Assembly: GCA_018004935.1 (NCBI GenBank)
Contig: JAGNBF010000044.1
Coordinates: forward strand, 9,051 to 59,614
Direction: 5' to 3'
Origin: Chloroflexota bacterium
Lineage (GTDB): Bacteria > Chloroflexota > Anaerolineae > Promineifilales > Promineifilaceae
Length of the DNA stretch: 50,564 bases
Below are positions 25,121 to 33,654 of the stretch, one piece after another (within the stretch, counting starts at the first letter, position 1; every line of letters begins with the position of its first letter). Position numbers and translations under genes: made by a program. The notes beneath the pieces are model-generated. The model saw only the letters and a program-made list of their open reading frames with translations. It searched no databases and was not told the origin of the DNA.

Positions 25121-25354
25121 CCGAGTGAACGCTTACCCGAAAATCTATCAGGTCTAAATCGGGAAGTTGCCACTAAGTAATCGTCCAAAAATAAGTTCCG
25201 CACAGACCTGACAGGTTTTCGGAAACCTGTCAGGTCTAAATCGGGAAGTTATTTTTAGATGTTCACTAAGTGAGCGTCTAAAAATAACTTGGGTGGCGCG
25301 GTCAGGAGACCGGCCACAGCAAAACCGGAAGTTATTCTTGGATAATTACTAAGT
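25121..25354. repeat. Element array: truncated A, complete A, complete B
   Basis: A family-II end (GAGTGAACGCTTAC, to 25136) abuts a core-A unit that has lost its left half (25137-25171). Then ACTAAGT (25172), a full core-A element, ACTAAGT (25265), a full core-B element, and ACTAAGT (25348). A and B share the shoulder ...TCxAAAAATAA. The last ACTAAGT supplies the stop codon of the cdaR gene on the minus strand. Confidence 0.85.
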
Positions 25355-26710
25355 ATAAAGTGTGTAAACTGTATTGCGTAATATGGACAGAAAAACGGGT
25401 GGGAAAGTCAACCAATGATTAAACGCAGGTACATTACGGGCACTTACTGGCCTGATTGTATCACGAAGCATGCTTTCTGTGGGCAAGGTGGTGGTGATGG
25501 CATCGGTTATGACCACGGTGACAAAAGCGGGTTGAGTGGATCGGACTTCCAGGCCGGTGGCAGTTACGACCACATTGGGGGTGATATTGTGCGTGCCTGA
25601 TTCCAACCCCAGCAAATCCAATGTTACGCGTACATCTGTAGGGGTGAGGGAATCTAGCACCGGCAGGGGGCCATAAAGGATGACGCGTACGGTATCTACG
25701 CTCAGGGTAGCGGTGAGGCCAGGGCCTAGGGCACGAATTTCGGGCATGATGGGGACAACGGAGCTGGTAAGGATGGGTTCTATTTCAATGACCACCAGAA
25801 TGGATTGTACTGCATCTAGATTTACCCCATCAGGTAGAATGAGTGCGGCTTGTAAGCTAATGGTTTCGGTGGCTCCGGTGATATCTATGGGTTCGGTTTG
25901 CAGACTTCCGAGGGTGCTTAAGACTTCGGGACTGCCGGTGACGAGAACGCTTCGGGGTTCGTTGGTGACGTTCAGTAAACGATAGCCGGGATCTGGTTCG
26001 CCTATCCAATTCACAACTACAGGTTTTTCGGCGAAGTCGGCCAATTGGGTGATGGCGATGGTAATGTTGATTTCATTGACGCTGAGGCTGAGGCCATTGG
26101 TGCCCACGACATTCCCTTGCTGATCATAAAATAGGGGTCGTCGGGTAACTACTAAGCTTTCCCGGGCATCTTCGAGAAGAATGGTGACGTGGGCTTCGGC
26201 GATTTCTTCGATGCGTCCGGCGGGGCCGGAAATCTGGATGGTAGACGGATCACTAATGGGGTCAGCACTGGTGTGGCCGCGAGCGGGGGTGCCTCTTAAG
26301 GAGACGATAACAGGGATATCGCGAGTGGTTTGCCGTTCCAGGATGACGACGGCAGTTTCGGGGAATTGGGAGAGTAGGGTTACATCTTCGGCGGCAAATT
26401 GTACTTGGATGGGGGCGGCTGATTCGCCAAAGGGAAGTTGACTCAGCTCTATGACGGCGTGGAAATCTTCGGGGCGTAGTTGAGTGAGGGTGGCTGATGG
26501 GCCGCTGATTTCAATGCGCACAGCTTCCTGAACAGTATTAGTAACGAGGGCGTTGTCGGGAAGGCCCTGTTGCTGAACGGTTAGTTCCAGGGTGCGGGTG
26601 GTAAATGGGTTATTTTCACGGACGGCTGTTACCCAGATGATGATGGCTAACACCAGGGATAACAAAATGGTGAGGAAATCGGCCAGGAAGTTGTTGGAGC
26701 GACGTAGCAT
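25349..26710 (-). CDS. cdaR: YbbR-domain protein, regulator of diadenylate cyclase (CdaR-like)
   Basis: A 453-residue protein with one N-terminal membrane helix (FLADFLTILLSLVLAIIIWV) and several YbbR repeats outside the membrane, seen as recurring V-x-I-x-GP/GS blocks (RIEISGPSATL, TIQISGPAGRI, SVLVTGSPEVL, RVILYGPLPVL). It follows cdaA and by family knowledge modulates cyclic-di-AMP synthesis. The last 40 or so residues (MLRDTIRPVSARN...VYTLYT) look unlike YbbR, and the stop codon is formed by the border of a palindromic repeat, so the original end may have been altered by that insertion. It carries no GCGGCCGC. Confidence 0.87.
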   Translation of the reverse strand: MLRRSNNFLADFLTILLSLVLAIIIWVTAVRENNPFTTRTLELTVQQQGLPDNALVTNTVQEAVRIEISGPSATLTQLRPEDFHAVIELSQLPFGESAAPIQVQFAAEDVTLLSQFPETAVVILERQTTRDIPVIVSLRGTPARGHTSADPISDPSTIQISGPAGRIEEIAEAHVTILLEDARESLVVTRRPLFYDQQGNVVGTNGLSLSVNEINITIAITQLADFAEKPVVVNWIGEPDPGYRLLNVTNEPRSVLVTGSPEVLSTLGSLQTEPIDITGATETISLQAALILPDGVNLDAVQSILVVIEIEPILTSSVVPIMPEIRALGPGLTATLSVDTVRVILYGPLPVLDSLTPTDVRVTLDLLGLESGTHNITPNVVVTATGLEVRSTQPAFVTVVITDAITTTLPTESMLRDTIRPVSARNVPAFNHWLTFPPVFLSILRNTVYTLYT

Positions 26711-26810
26711 GAATTCGTGAGTTCACTGAAAAAAGGAAACGGTCTCGATTTCTGTGGCGGTGAAAACCCTTTTTCAGGAGAGTCATTCGTGAACAGTGAA
26801 CGGTGAACGG

Positions 26811-27617
26811 TCAGCGCCCATCCATCAGGGGTTTGCCGCGATTTTGCAGGAAGGCCTGTAGGATGGCATCAAGGCGGGCCGGGTCCTGACGGCGTAAGAT
26901 ACGCCCGTTGTGGGCAATGGCGACCTGGCCGGTTTCTTCAGAGACGACGACGACGACGGCATCGCTAACTTCGCTGATGCCGAGGGCGGCGCGGTGACGT
27001 AACCCCATTTGCCGGTCTGAGAGGCTACTGGTGGAGAGGGGCATGACACAGGCCGCGGCCGCGACGCGATCCCCACGCACGATTACCGCCCCATCATGTA
27101 GTTCTGTATGTTTGTTGAAAACAGTCAGAAACAGCTCCGGTGATGGTTCGGCATTCAGAACAATCCCTGTATCTATGTATTCTTGCAATCCGGTGTCTTG
27201 TTCCAGGACGATAAGTGCCCCATGCCGACGCTGTGAAAGACGCAGGCAGGCCTGGGCAATAGCCACGACCATAGGTGTGTTTTGATCCCGTTGCCAGAAG
27301 CGCAGGTAACGACTGGCTCCACCGAGCCGTTCTAGAGCACGACGCAATTCGGGTTGAAAGATAACGGGAATGGCCAATAACATGACCGGGAAAATGCGAT
27401 CAATGAGCCAGCCCAGGGCTGGGAGCTGTAAAAAATTGGAGAGGCCCACAACAAAGACCAGGGCGATAAGGATGAAGGCAACAATACCACGAAGAAGTTG
27501 AACGGCGCGGGTGCCCCGGATAACGCGCAACACCGCCACAATGACGACGGTTACCAGAAGAATATCAATGACGCTATCTAGTGTCAGTTGACTGAGATAA
27601 AAGTTAATCTGTTCCAA
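26811..27617 (-). CDS. cdaA: Diadenylate cyclase CdaA
   Basis: Makes cyclic di-AMP from two ATP at the membrane. The 268-residue protein has three N-terminal membrane helices (about 17-33, 45-61, 66-87) and a DAC domain with the active-site motifs DGA (175-177, in ELHDGAVIVRGDRV) and RHR (207-209, in GLRHRAALGISE). It uses a TTG start at 27617 preceded by AGGG; no ATG exists nearby that keeps the first helix. The cdaR gene lies 100 bases downstream on the same strand, the classic pairing. One GCGGCCGC is read Ala-Ala-Ala in the VAAAACVMPLS strand. Confidence 0.95.
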   Translation of the reverse strand: MEQINFYLSQLTLDSVIDILLVTVVIVAVLRVIRGTRAVQLLRGIVAFILIALVFVVGLSNFLQLPALGWLIDRIFPVMLLAIPVIFQPELRRALERLGGASRYLRFWQRDQNTPMVVAIAQACLRLSQRRHGALIVLEQDTGLQEYIDTGIVLNAEPSPELFLTVFNKHTELHDGAVIVRGDRVAAAACVMPLSTSSLSDRQMGLRHRAALGISEVSDAVVVVVSEETGQVAIAHNGRILRRQDPARLDAILQAFLQNRGKPLMDGR

Positions 27618-27662
27618 AGCGAACCCTGTGCGGGGGGCGTAGTAAGGTGGCTTGAACCATCT

Positions 27663-29924
27663 CTAAGCCAAACTCTGCCGGAGTTGGGTAATTAGTTGCC
27701 GATAGCTGGCCGAATTTTGCGGGTTGAGGGTAAGGATTTTTTCGATGGTGGCAACGGCCTGTTCAATGCTACCTGCTTCTAATTGGGACTCCCCCAAACG
27801 GTCTAACAAGTCAATGGCTTTTTGCGGCCGCTTCTGTTGCACATACAACTTTGCCAGCATATCGTTCAAATTGGGGTCGTTGGGTCGCTGTTTTACCATG
27901 TCTTCCAGAATTCCCACTACCTTCGCACTCTTACCCCCCTTAATCAGTTGGATCATGTAGTCGTTCAATTCTTTGAGCGCACTCTTAGGTTGGTTTACCT
28001 TATAGTACAGATCTATCAGGGTAATCGCGATGCGCTCATCGTCTGGAGCCAGGCGGCGTAGCTCCTTATAGCTCAGCAAGGAGCGTTGCCAATCCAGTCG
28101 TTGCATATCAATATCCGCGACTTGATTGAGCATGCGCAATTTCCAATTTTTCTCCGGTGTGCCCCGTTGGGCCAGGTTGAGGGCTTCCTGAAAGGTAGCT
28201 CTGGCTTTGTCTACCTGGGCTAACTGATAATACATGTTGCCCATGGAGAGATAATTATCCAGCGCCCGGTCAAAGTCACCCATAGACTTGAGCAAGTCTA
28301 TAAGGCGTGCCCGACTGACTAAATCGAGGGGGGCGATTTCAATGACCCGTTCATAGGCATGAATGGCTCCATTGAGATCCCCCCGTGCCCGGAAGGTGTC
28401 GCCAATGGCGGTGTATTTGAGCGCGGCCGCTTCGTTCCGTTTTTGGTGCACGAGCAGATCGCCCAATTGCAGGTGAGCGGGTAGGTAACTGGGTGATAGT
28501 TGAATGGCGCGATACGCTTCTTCTGCGGCCGCGTTGTACATTCCCCGTTTCGCATATTCCTGGCTCAGATAAAGCGATTCCAACACATGCTCTGACCCGG
28601 CAGTGATAATATCACCCAAAATCATCGTCCGATCAGAAGAAATGGTATCCAGACGACGGCGGGCTTCCTTCACCTTATCTTCCCACCCTTTGTGGCTGAG
28701 AAATTCAACCAGGGTATTGGCAAAAGCTGTGGCCCGTTCTGGTTCCCCTTTGGTGCGGAAACTGTGAGTCAGGTTTTCGTACAACTCAATGAGCCGGTCA
28801 GCCTGATCCCGTTTTACCGTGCGTAAGTCTACAATGCGCAAAACTGTGACGAAATGTTCCAGGGCTTTCTCAATATGTCCCCGTGCCCGGTAACATTCCC
28901 CCAGGGCAAAATGGCTTCCCAGGCGGTAATCGGTATCCTGAACAGCGATTTCAAACTGGGCAATAGCATCACTAAAGCGCAATTTGTCCTGGTAAAGCAG
29001 GCCCAGATTGTAATGTACCGCCATGTCCCGTGCTCCGGATTCGATGGCTTTTTCATAGGCACTGATGGCTTCGTTAGCCATTCCTCGGGTCTGGAAATCC
29101 AGGGCCTGAACAATAAGCGCATCTTTCATGGTGGCCGTCAGGCTTTCATCTTCGTCATCATCCCCGAAAAATACCTCGGCCAGCCGCTCCATAGCGATGC
29201 GTTGTGCTTCCTGAGCCGGGCTAGAACCATCGTTAGGGCCAGAGGGGACGGCTTCTTCCAAAAAGCTGGTCATGTTCCGACCAGTGCTGGGTGGGGTGGA
29301 TGGTGTCTCGCGGGAGAAATGGGCCGCCAGGGATTCGCCTTGCCGCAGGAGTTCGAGAGCTGTTAGTACGTCGGCATCACGAGAGTCCAGTTGCATGGCC
29401 GCCTGACAGGCTTGCATGGCTTTGTCTGCTTCTCCCTGGCTTTGCAAAATACGGGCGATGGCCAGGTATTCACGTACTGCCGCAGGCACGACCCCTTGCC
29501 GCTGGAAGACCTGGGCCAGACGTTGGTGACCGCGTAGGGCATCTGCGTCTAGAAAAACGGCGCGATTCCAGTTTTCAACAGCTTCTTCAAGTAGACGACG
29601 GCGTAATTGGACTTCGCCAATGGCCAGGTAGGTCTGGGCGGCATCTTTGTGGCGTTTGAGTTGCTCCTGTAATTGAGCGACTCTCTGCAAATACATGATG
29701 TCACCCTGAGATAGGCGGGCGGCTTTTTTGTAGTTTTCCAGGGCCGGTTCATACCGTTTTAATTCATAAAAAGCCATTCCGAGGCCCGCATAAGGGGCTG
29801 GCTCATTACTGAACTCCTTTAGAGCCTTTTCAAATTCGCGAATGGCTTCTTCCCAACGTTGATCCCAACCGTAGGAATGTCCTCTTTCCAGAGCCTCTTC
29901 AAAACGAGCGCGATTTTGAGCCAC
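27663..29924 (-). CDS. Large tetratricopeptide-repeat protein
   Basis: A 753-residue protein built almost wholly of TPR units, for example YAGLGMAFYELKRYEPALEN, AVHYNLGLLYQDKLRFSDAI, SHFALGECYRARGHIEKALE and AHLQLGDLLVHQKRNEAAAL. There is no signal peptide or enzymatic domain, so it is probably a cytoplasmic scaffold. A region around residues 200-250 (PSTPPSTGRN..., EDDDESL) is a disordered linker. GTG at 29924 is the start, with GAGGT seven bases upstream. It lies 45 bases before cdaA on the same strand, so TPR-cdaA-cdaR may be one transcript. Its partner is unknown. GCGGCCGC occurs three times. Confidence 0.88.
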   Translation of the reverse strand: MAQNRARFEEALERGHSYGWDQRWEEAIREFEKALKEFSNEPAPYAGLGMAFYELKRYEPALENYKKAARLSQGDIMYLQRVAQLQEQLKRHKDAAQTYLAIGEVQLRRRLLEEAVENWNRAVFLDADALRGHQRLAQVFQRQGVVPAAVREYLAIARILQSQGEADKAMQACQAAMQLDSRDADVLTALELLRQGESLAAHFSRETPSTPPSTGRNMTSFLEEAVPSGPNDGSSPAQEAQRIAMERLAEVFFGDDDEDESLTATMKDALIVQALDFQTRGMANEAISAYEKAIESGARDMAVHYNLGLLYQDKLRFSDAIAQFEIAVQDTDYRLGSHFALGECYRARGHIEKALEHFVTVLRIVDLRTVKRDQADRLIELYENLTHSFRTKGEPERATAFANTLVEFLSHKGWEDKVKEARRRLDTISSDRTMILGDIITAGSEHVLESLYLSQEYAKRGMYNAAAEEAYRAIQLSPSYLPAHLQLGDLLVHQKRNEAAALKYTAIGDTFRARGDLNGAIHAYERVIEIAPLDLVSRARLIDLLKSMGDFDRALDNYLSMGNMYYQLAQVDKARATFQEALNLAQRGTPEKNWKLRMLNQVADIDMQRLDWQRSLLSYKELRRLAPDDERIAITLIDLYYKVNQPKSALKELNDYMIQLIKGGKSAKVVGILEDMVKQRPNDPNLNDMLAKLYVQQKRPQKAIDLLDRLGESQLEAGSIEQAVATIEKILTLNPQNSASYRQLITQLRQSLA

Positions 29925-29990
29925 AGAAGTACCTCGGAATGATGAAGAATGATGGATGTGGGGTGAAGGTTTCTCACCCGTTCACTTTTA

Positions 29991-30098
29991 CGGTAATGGT
30001 TTATTACTTGAGTTTAGAGTTCAGAGCCAGATCTAGAGGGTTTTCCGGAGTAATTTCCTCTTGCTCTCTTTTCTCGCTCTAAACTCCAGTTATTACCG
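29991..30098. repeat. Inverted-repeat-bounded segment
   Basis: CGGTAAT (29991-29997) and ATTACCG (30092-30098), with inner arms AGTTTAGAG and CTCTAAACT, bound 108 bases in the gap between the TPR and argF genes. A short GGGTGA/TCACCC hairpin precedes it (29961-29979). It resembles a small mobile repeat but no second copy is in the window. Confidence 0.5.
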
Positions 30099-30177
30099 TG
30101 CAGAAATAAATGCCTGGTTTTTAGATGGGATACTTTTGGTGGGTACCCCATCTCTGGTTGTGCTGGGCGGATATAAC

Positions 30178-31110
30178 TTAGCCGTTGTAATCTGGGGCCA
30201 ATAGACGCACCAGGATGGCTTTTTGGGCGTGGAGGCGGTTTTCGGCCTGGGGGAACAGGACGGAATGGGGGCCATCGGCTACGTCATCGGTAATTTCTTC
30301 GCCCCGGTGAGCGGGCAGGCAGTGCATGACCAGACAATCGGCGTTGGCCTGACTGACGAGTTCCTGGTTTACCTGGTAGGGTGGGAATACGTTGAGTCGG
30401 GCGGCGGTTTCTTCTTCTTGCCCCATGCTGGTCCAAACATCGGTATAGATGATGTCTGCCTGCCGGACGGCTTCGGCGGGTTTGTCAGTGAATTCGATTT
30501 GTTGCCAGTCGTGGGTCCGGGTGGATTGGGCCAGGTGGTAATCTTCAGCACTGAGGGTGTAGCCAGCAGGGGATGCGGCCGCGAAGTGCATTCCCATTTT
30601 CATGGCCCCAAATAAGAGGGACCGGGCCACGTTGTTGCCATCACCCACATAAGCCAGTTTTAATCCTTGTAATTGCCCTTTGTATTCCTGGATAGTAAAT
30701 AGATCGGCAAAGGCCTGGGCCGGGTGATTGTAATCAGAGAGGCCATTGATGATGGGAACGCGGCTATACTCGGCTAATTGTAAGATGTGATGATGGTCGA
30801 ATACTCTGGCCATGATGCCATCTACATAGCCTGAAAGGACACGGGCCACATCGGGTGTGCTTTCGCGGCCGCCCATTTTGATTTCTGCCGGAGAGAGGTA
30901 GAAGGCGTATCCTCCCAGATGAACCATGCCTATTTCAAAGGAGACACGGGTGCGAAGTGATGGTTTTTGAAAGACCAGCGCCAGATTCTTGCCCTTGAGG
31001 ATGGGCCGATTGCCCCCGGTACGCCATTCTTGTTTGAGGCGATGTGCTAGATTGAGCCAGTTTTGTAATTCTTCGGGTGAAAAGTCGAGTAAGCTGAGAA
31101 AATGTTTCAT
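30178..31110 (-). CDS. argF: Ornithine carbamoyltransferase
   Basis: Transfers the carbamoyl group to ornithine to make citrulline in arginine synthesis. The 310-residue protein has the carbamoyl-phosphate loop SLRTR (51-55, in [13 protein letters not shown]), HPAQ at 129-132, the ornithine-binding [11 protein letters not shown] and [11 protein letters not shown], which separates it from aspartate carbamoyltransferase. No other arg gene is adjacent, so it is a solitary biosynthetic gene. The ATG at 31110 gives the standard N-terminus ([11 protein letters not shown]). GCGGCCGC occurs twice, once read as Ala-Ala-Ala and once as Gly-Arg in KMGGRES. Confidence 0.96.
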   Translation of the reverse strand: MKHFLSLLDFSPEELQNWLNLAHRLKQEWRTGGNRPILKGKNLALVFQKPSLRTRVSFEIGMVHLGGYAFYLSPAEIKMGGRESTPDVARVLSGYVDGIMARVFDHHHILQLAEYSRVPIINGLSDYNHPAQAFADLFTIQEYKGQLQGLKLAYVGDGNNVARSLLFGAMKMGMHFAAASPAGYTLSAEDYHLAQSTRTHDWQQIEFTDKPAEAVRQADIIYTDVWTSMGQEEETAARLNVFPPYQVNQELVSQANADCLVMHCLPAHRGEEITDDVADGPHSVLFPQAENRLHAQKAILVRLLAPDYNG

Positions 31111-31206
31111 GGGTCTGTCCAGATGAGTGGTGAGGACTGAGAGCTAAATTCTTGGGGGGTTCCCCAATTTTACAATCCTACAGGTTCCCTAAAATTTAGT
31201 TTGGCA

Positions 31207-31288
31207 GTAACTACTAAGCGTTGCTTGAGCTTGTCGAAGGCAACACAGGGCTTTGACAAGCTCAGCCCTCGAGAACTTTAGTCGTTAC
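31207..31288. repeat. REP-like hairpin with TGAGCTTGTCGAAGG
   Basis: TGAGCTTGTCGAAG pairs with CTTTGACAAGCTCA (31226-31264). The outer ends GTAACTACTAAGCGTT and the complement of AACTTTAGTCGTTAC form a further imperfect inverted repeat. The CTTCGACAAGCTCA hairpin is widespread in many bacteria; two other copies are at 40244 and 43561. Confidence 0.75.
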
Positions 31289-31377
31289 GTTTGGTAAAAG
31301 AAAACGCCATAGAATAAAGTATAACACACGGCAGAGGATTAACGTAATGTGACGAAAGATGCAGGGGGTAATATGGG

Positions 31378-32520
31378 TTAGAGCGCGGCCGCGTCGTAGA
31401 CTAACACGGTTTCGGTGGCTGTTTTTTCCCAGGAAAACTGCCGGGCCTGCACCGGGCCACGTTTCCGCAGATCATCTGCCAGGTTGTCTTCGATCAGGAC
31501 AGAGATGATGGCCCCTGCCATACCCCTGGCGTCGTTTGGGTCTACGGCGAAGGCGGCACTGCCCACAATTTCGGGCAGGGAGCTGGCATTAGTGGTAACA
31601 ACGGGCACGCCACAGGCCAGCGCTTCTAAGGGTGGCAGGCCAAATCCTTCCTGGCGGCTGGGGAAAACAAAACAACTGGTTTCCCGATAAAGCGAGGGTT
31701 TGTCCTCTTCCGCCACGTAGCCAATCCAACGGACATGCTGTTGGAGGCCGCTTTGTTGGATGACCTCATCGTAATCAGGGAAGTTGGGGCTGGTTTTGTC
31801 TGGTTTGCGCCCGGCCAGGAGTAAGGGGTAATCGGTTCCCAGGGCCTGTCCTACATAAGTGTACGCCTGGAGTAAGGTGAGGACGTTTTTGTGGATTTCG
31901 TAGCCGCCCAGATAAAGGGCGAAGAAGTCGGGCAGGTCGTATTTCTGGCGAATGGCCCGGTCGAGGATCAGGTTGGGTTGGCTGGTGAATTGGGGCGCGG
32001 CCGCGAGGTAAACCACCGTTACTTTGTCTTCTGGCAAGGCCAGGTGGGTGAGGATGTCTTGTTTGCTGGCCTGGGAATCGGTGAGAACGTGACTGGCTCC
32101 GCGTGCGGCCGCGCTGACCAAGGCTGTATACAGTCGGGCCTTCAACCCACGCCGGTATTCGCGCACCAGGAGTGTGGTGAGATCATGCACTGTCACAATT
32201 ACCGGTATGGGCGCACTAAGGGGGGATCCCCAGTAAGGCACATGAGCCACCGTCGCCCCTATTTGTTTGCAGGTACGAGGAAACCCCACCTGCTCAAACC
32301 ACACTTTCCCCCCATGCCCGGAACGGGTAGGGATGGGTTTTACCTTCACACTGGGAGGAACCTGCTCCAGGGTTGCCGGTTCGCCGGGGATTTGGGGGTA
32401 AATGAGGGTGATATCCAGATCAGAGATCAGCCGGTTGAGGTGATAAACCAGTTGGCGGGTATATTGGCCGCTACCAGTGTTAGGGCGATTCCAGAAGTAG
32501 GCGTTAAGAGCTAGGTGCAT
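31378..32520 (-). CDS. Family GT4-type glycosyltransferase
   Basis: A 380-residue cytosolic or membrane-associated transferase of the GT-B fold. It has the N-terminal acceptor lobe (HLALNAYFWNRPNTGSGQYT), the hinge VHDLTT, a donor lobe with FALYLGGYEIHKNV, and the GT4 signature around RQEGFGLPPLEALACGVPVV with the catalytic-type Glu (EGFGLPPLE). This is typical of mannosyl-type transferases that build envelope glycans. ATG 32520 is preferred over an upstream TTG. It starts nine bases after the restriction endonuclease gene stop, so it may receive transcription from that cassette although functionally unrelated. Three GCGGCCGC sites are present. Confidence 0.9.
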   Translation of the reverse strand: MHLALNAYFWNRPNTGSGQYTRQLVYHLNRLISDLDITLIYPQIPGEPATLEQVPPSVKVKPIPTRSGHGGKVWFEQVGFPRTCKQIGATVAHVPYWGSPLSAPIPVIVTVHDLTTLLVREYRRGLKARLYTALVSAAARGASHVLTDSQASKQDILTHLALPEDKVTVVYLAAAPQFTSQPNLILDRAIRQKYDLPDFFALYLGGYEIHKNVLTLLQAYTYVGQALGTDYPLLLAGRKPDKTSPNFPDYDEVIQQSGLQQHVRWIGYVAEEDKPSLYRETSCFVFPSRQEGFGLPPLEALACGVPVVTTNASSLPEIVGSAAFAVDPNDARGMAGAIISVLIEDNLADDLRKRGPVQARQFSWEKTATETVLVYDAAAL

Positions 32521-32529
32521 AAACAATTC

Positions 32530-33288
32530 TCAGGCTTGTGTTTTCCGCCATTGTGTGGGGAAATAAGTAGCGGCTTTACGGAGTAGACCGGATTCTAGAT
32601 TGTTAGGCAGTGGTTCTAATGAAAAAACAGGTGAGTGCCACAGCGCCGATTCTACAAGAGGATAATATTTTAATTGCCCACCGGAAAAGCCGTACCATTC
32701 AAACAAAATCCCGGTGCTATCGCGACCAATTAAGCGCCTGCCTGAAACTTGCCAGATGAGGTCTTGAGGCTTAGGGAACATGAGGGCAAACTGAAAAAGT
32801 TGATAAAACCCTTTTCGTCTATCCCACTGCAATACCAAGTAGAAACTCTTGTTATTGTCTATACTTGTGCTCGCATACCAGTTTTCTACAACTGTTAGAA
32901 TGGTTGCCCCTACGACATCGGCTTGAGTTTGATAATTTTCTTGAGTTAAACCTTTGGTCTTGATAACATCCCAAAATGCACCTGAAGCATTAGATAATTC
33001 TATTGTTACGCGTCCGGTTTTGACAACAGTCGGTAAAGTTTCGCGCATTTTGCAGGAAATGCCATAGCGAATGCTGGATTTTTGCAGAAGGACATCATAA
33101 ATCCATTTACTTTCCAACGCCTTGCCATTAAAGGCGGCCGCGACTGCTCGTTCAAAATCACGCCAACCTGGCAAACTACCTTCCTCAGTTACCAGCATTC
33201 CTGAACCATCTTGATAGGTACTCAAAATAAGGCGTAACGCTTCAACTTCTGTGACGGTAGGTGGACGATCTACAAAGGGTATGGTCAT
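32530..33288 (-). CDS. Putative restriction endonuclease of the adjacent RM cassette
   Basis: A 252-residue soluble protein without strong recognisable family. A PD-(D/E)xK-like arrangement is visible: Glu46 (WRDFERAVAAAF), Asp65 (KWIYDVLLQ) and Lys80 (YGISCKMRE). GISCK would be the motif strand, with Ser in place of the usual acidic residue. Its start overlaps the stop of the controller gene as ATGA, and a divergent D12 methylase follows, the order of C-regulated type II systems. Base composition is richer in A and T than in the flanking genes. One GCGGCCGC is present, the only one in the cassette. An alternative is a nuclease of an unrelated defence type; the identity rests mainly on context. 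Confidence 0.68.
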   Translation of the reverse strand: MTIPFVDRPPTVTEVEALRLILSTYQDGSGMLVTEEGSLPGWRDFERAVAAAFNGKALESKWIYDVLLQKSSIRYGISCKMRETLPTVVKTGRVTIELSNASGAFWDVIKTKGLTQENYQTQADVVGATILTVVENWYASTSIDNNKSFYLVLQWDRRKGFYQLFQFALMFPKPQDLIWQVSGRRLIGRDSTGILFEWYGFSGGQLKYYPLVESALWHSPVFSLEPLPNNLESGLLRKAATYFPTQWRKTQA

Positions 33289-33530
33289 AAAGCATCTACA
33301 ATAGTCGAGTCGCTCAATTTGATTTCCATCTCATCTTTCATCAGTTCATCCGTTGTTACTTGAAATAACCGGGCAACTTTAAGAACAAAATGCACAGTTG
33401 GTATTTTCTGGCCTGCTTCCACTTCGCTGATATAGCTATGTGTGCTATACCCTAATTGATTTGCCAGCCATACAAGAGTAACATGATGGTATTGACGTAG
33501 TTGACGCAGTTTTTCTCCAAATCGTTCCAT
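33285..33530 (-). CDS. XRE-family controller (C) protein of the RM cassette
   Basis: An 81-residue helix-turn-helix protein: GEKLRQLRQYHHVTLVWLAN, QLGYSTHSYISEVEAGQKIP and FQVTTDELM follow the Cro/C1-type pattern found in restriction controllers. Length and position fit. It is translationally coupled to the endonuclease gene by a 4-base ATGA overlap and diverges from the methylase across 124 bases that contain a perfect inverted repeat. It would time endonuclease expression after methylation and probably autoregulate. Confidence 0.82.
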   Translation of the reverse strand: MERFGEKLRQLRQYHHVTLVWLANQLGYSTHSYISEVEAGQKIPTVHFVLKVARLFQVTTDELMKDEMEIKLSDSTIVDAL

Positions 33531-33596
33531 GATATTTACCCGAATTCGTCTTGCCTGATATGCAACATTAGTTCTATACTTTGCCCACGATTTTTC

Positions 33597-33640
33597 TTGA
33601 CGAATAGAGTTAATCTGATAAAATGTCTCTAATAGAGACA
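33597..33640 (+). promoter_or_regulatory. Methylase promoter with inverted-repeat operator
   Basis: TTGACG (33597-33602), 16 bases, TAAAAT (33619-33624). A perfect inverted repeat TGTCTCTAATAGAGACA occupies 33624-33640, over the expected transcription start and 14 bases before the methylase ATG. It is the best candidate binding site for the controller protein. Confidence 0.68.
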
Positions 33641-33654
33641 GGCGAGGCTTACCA

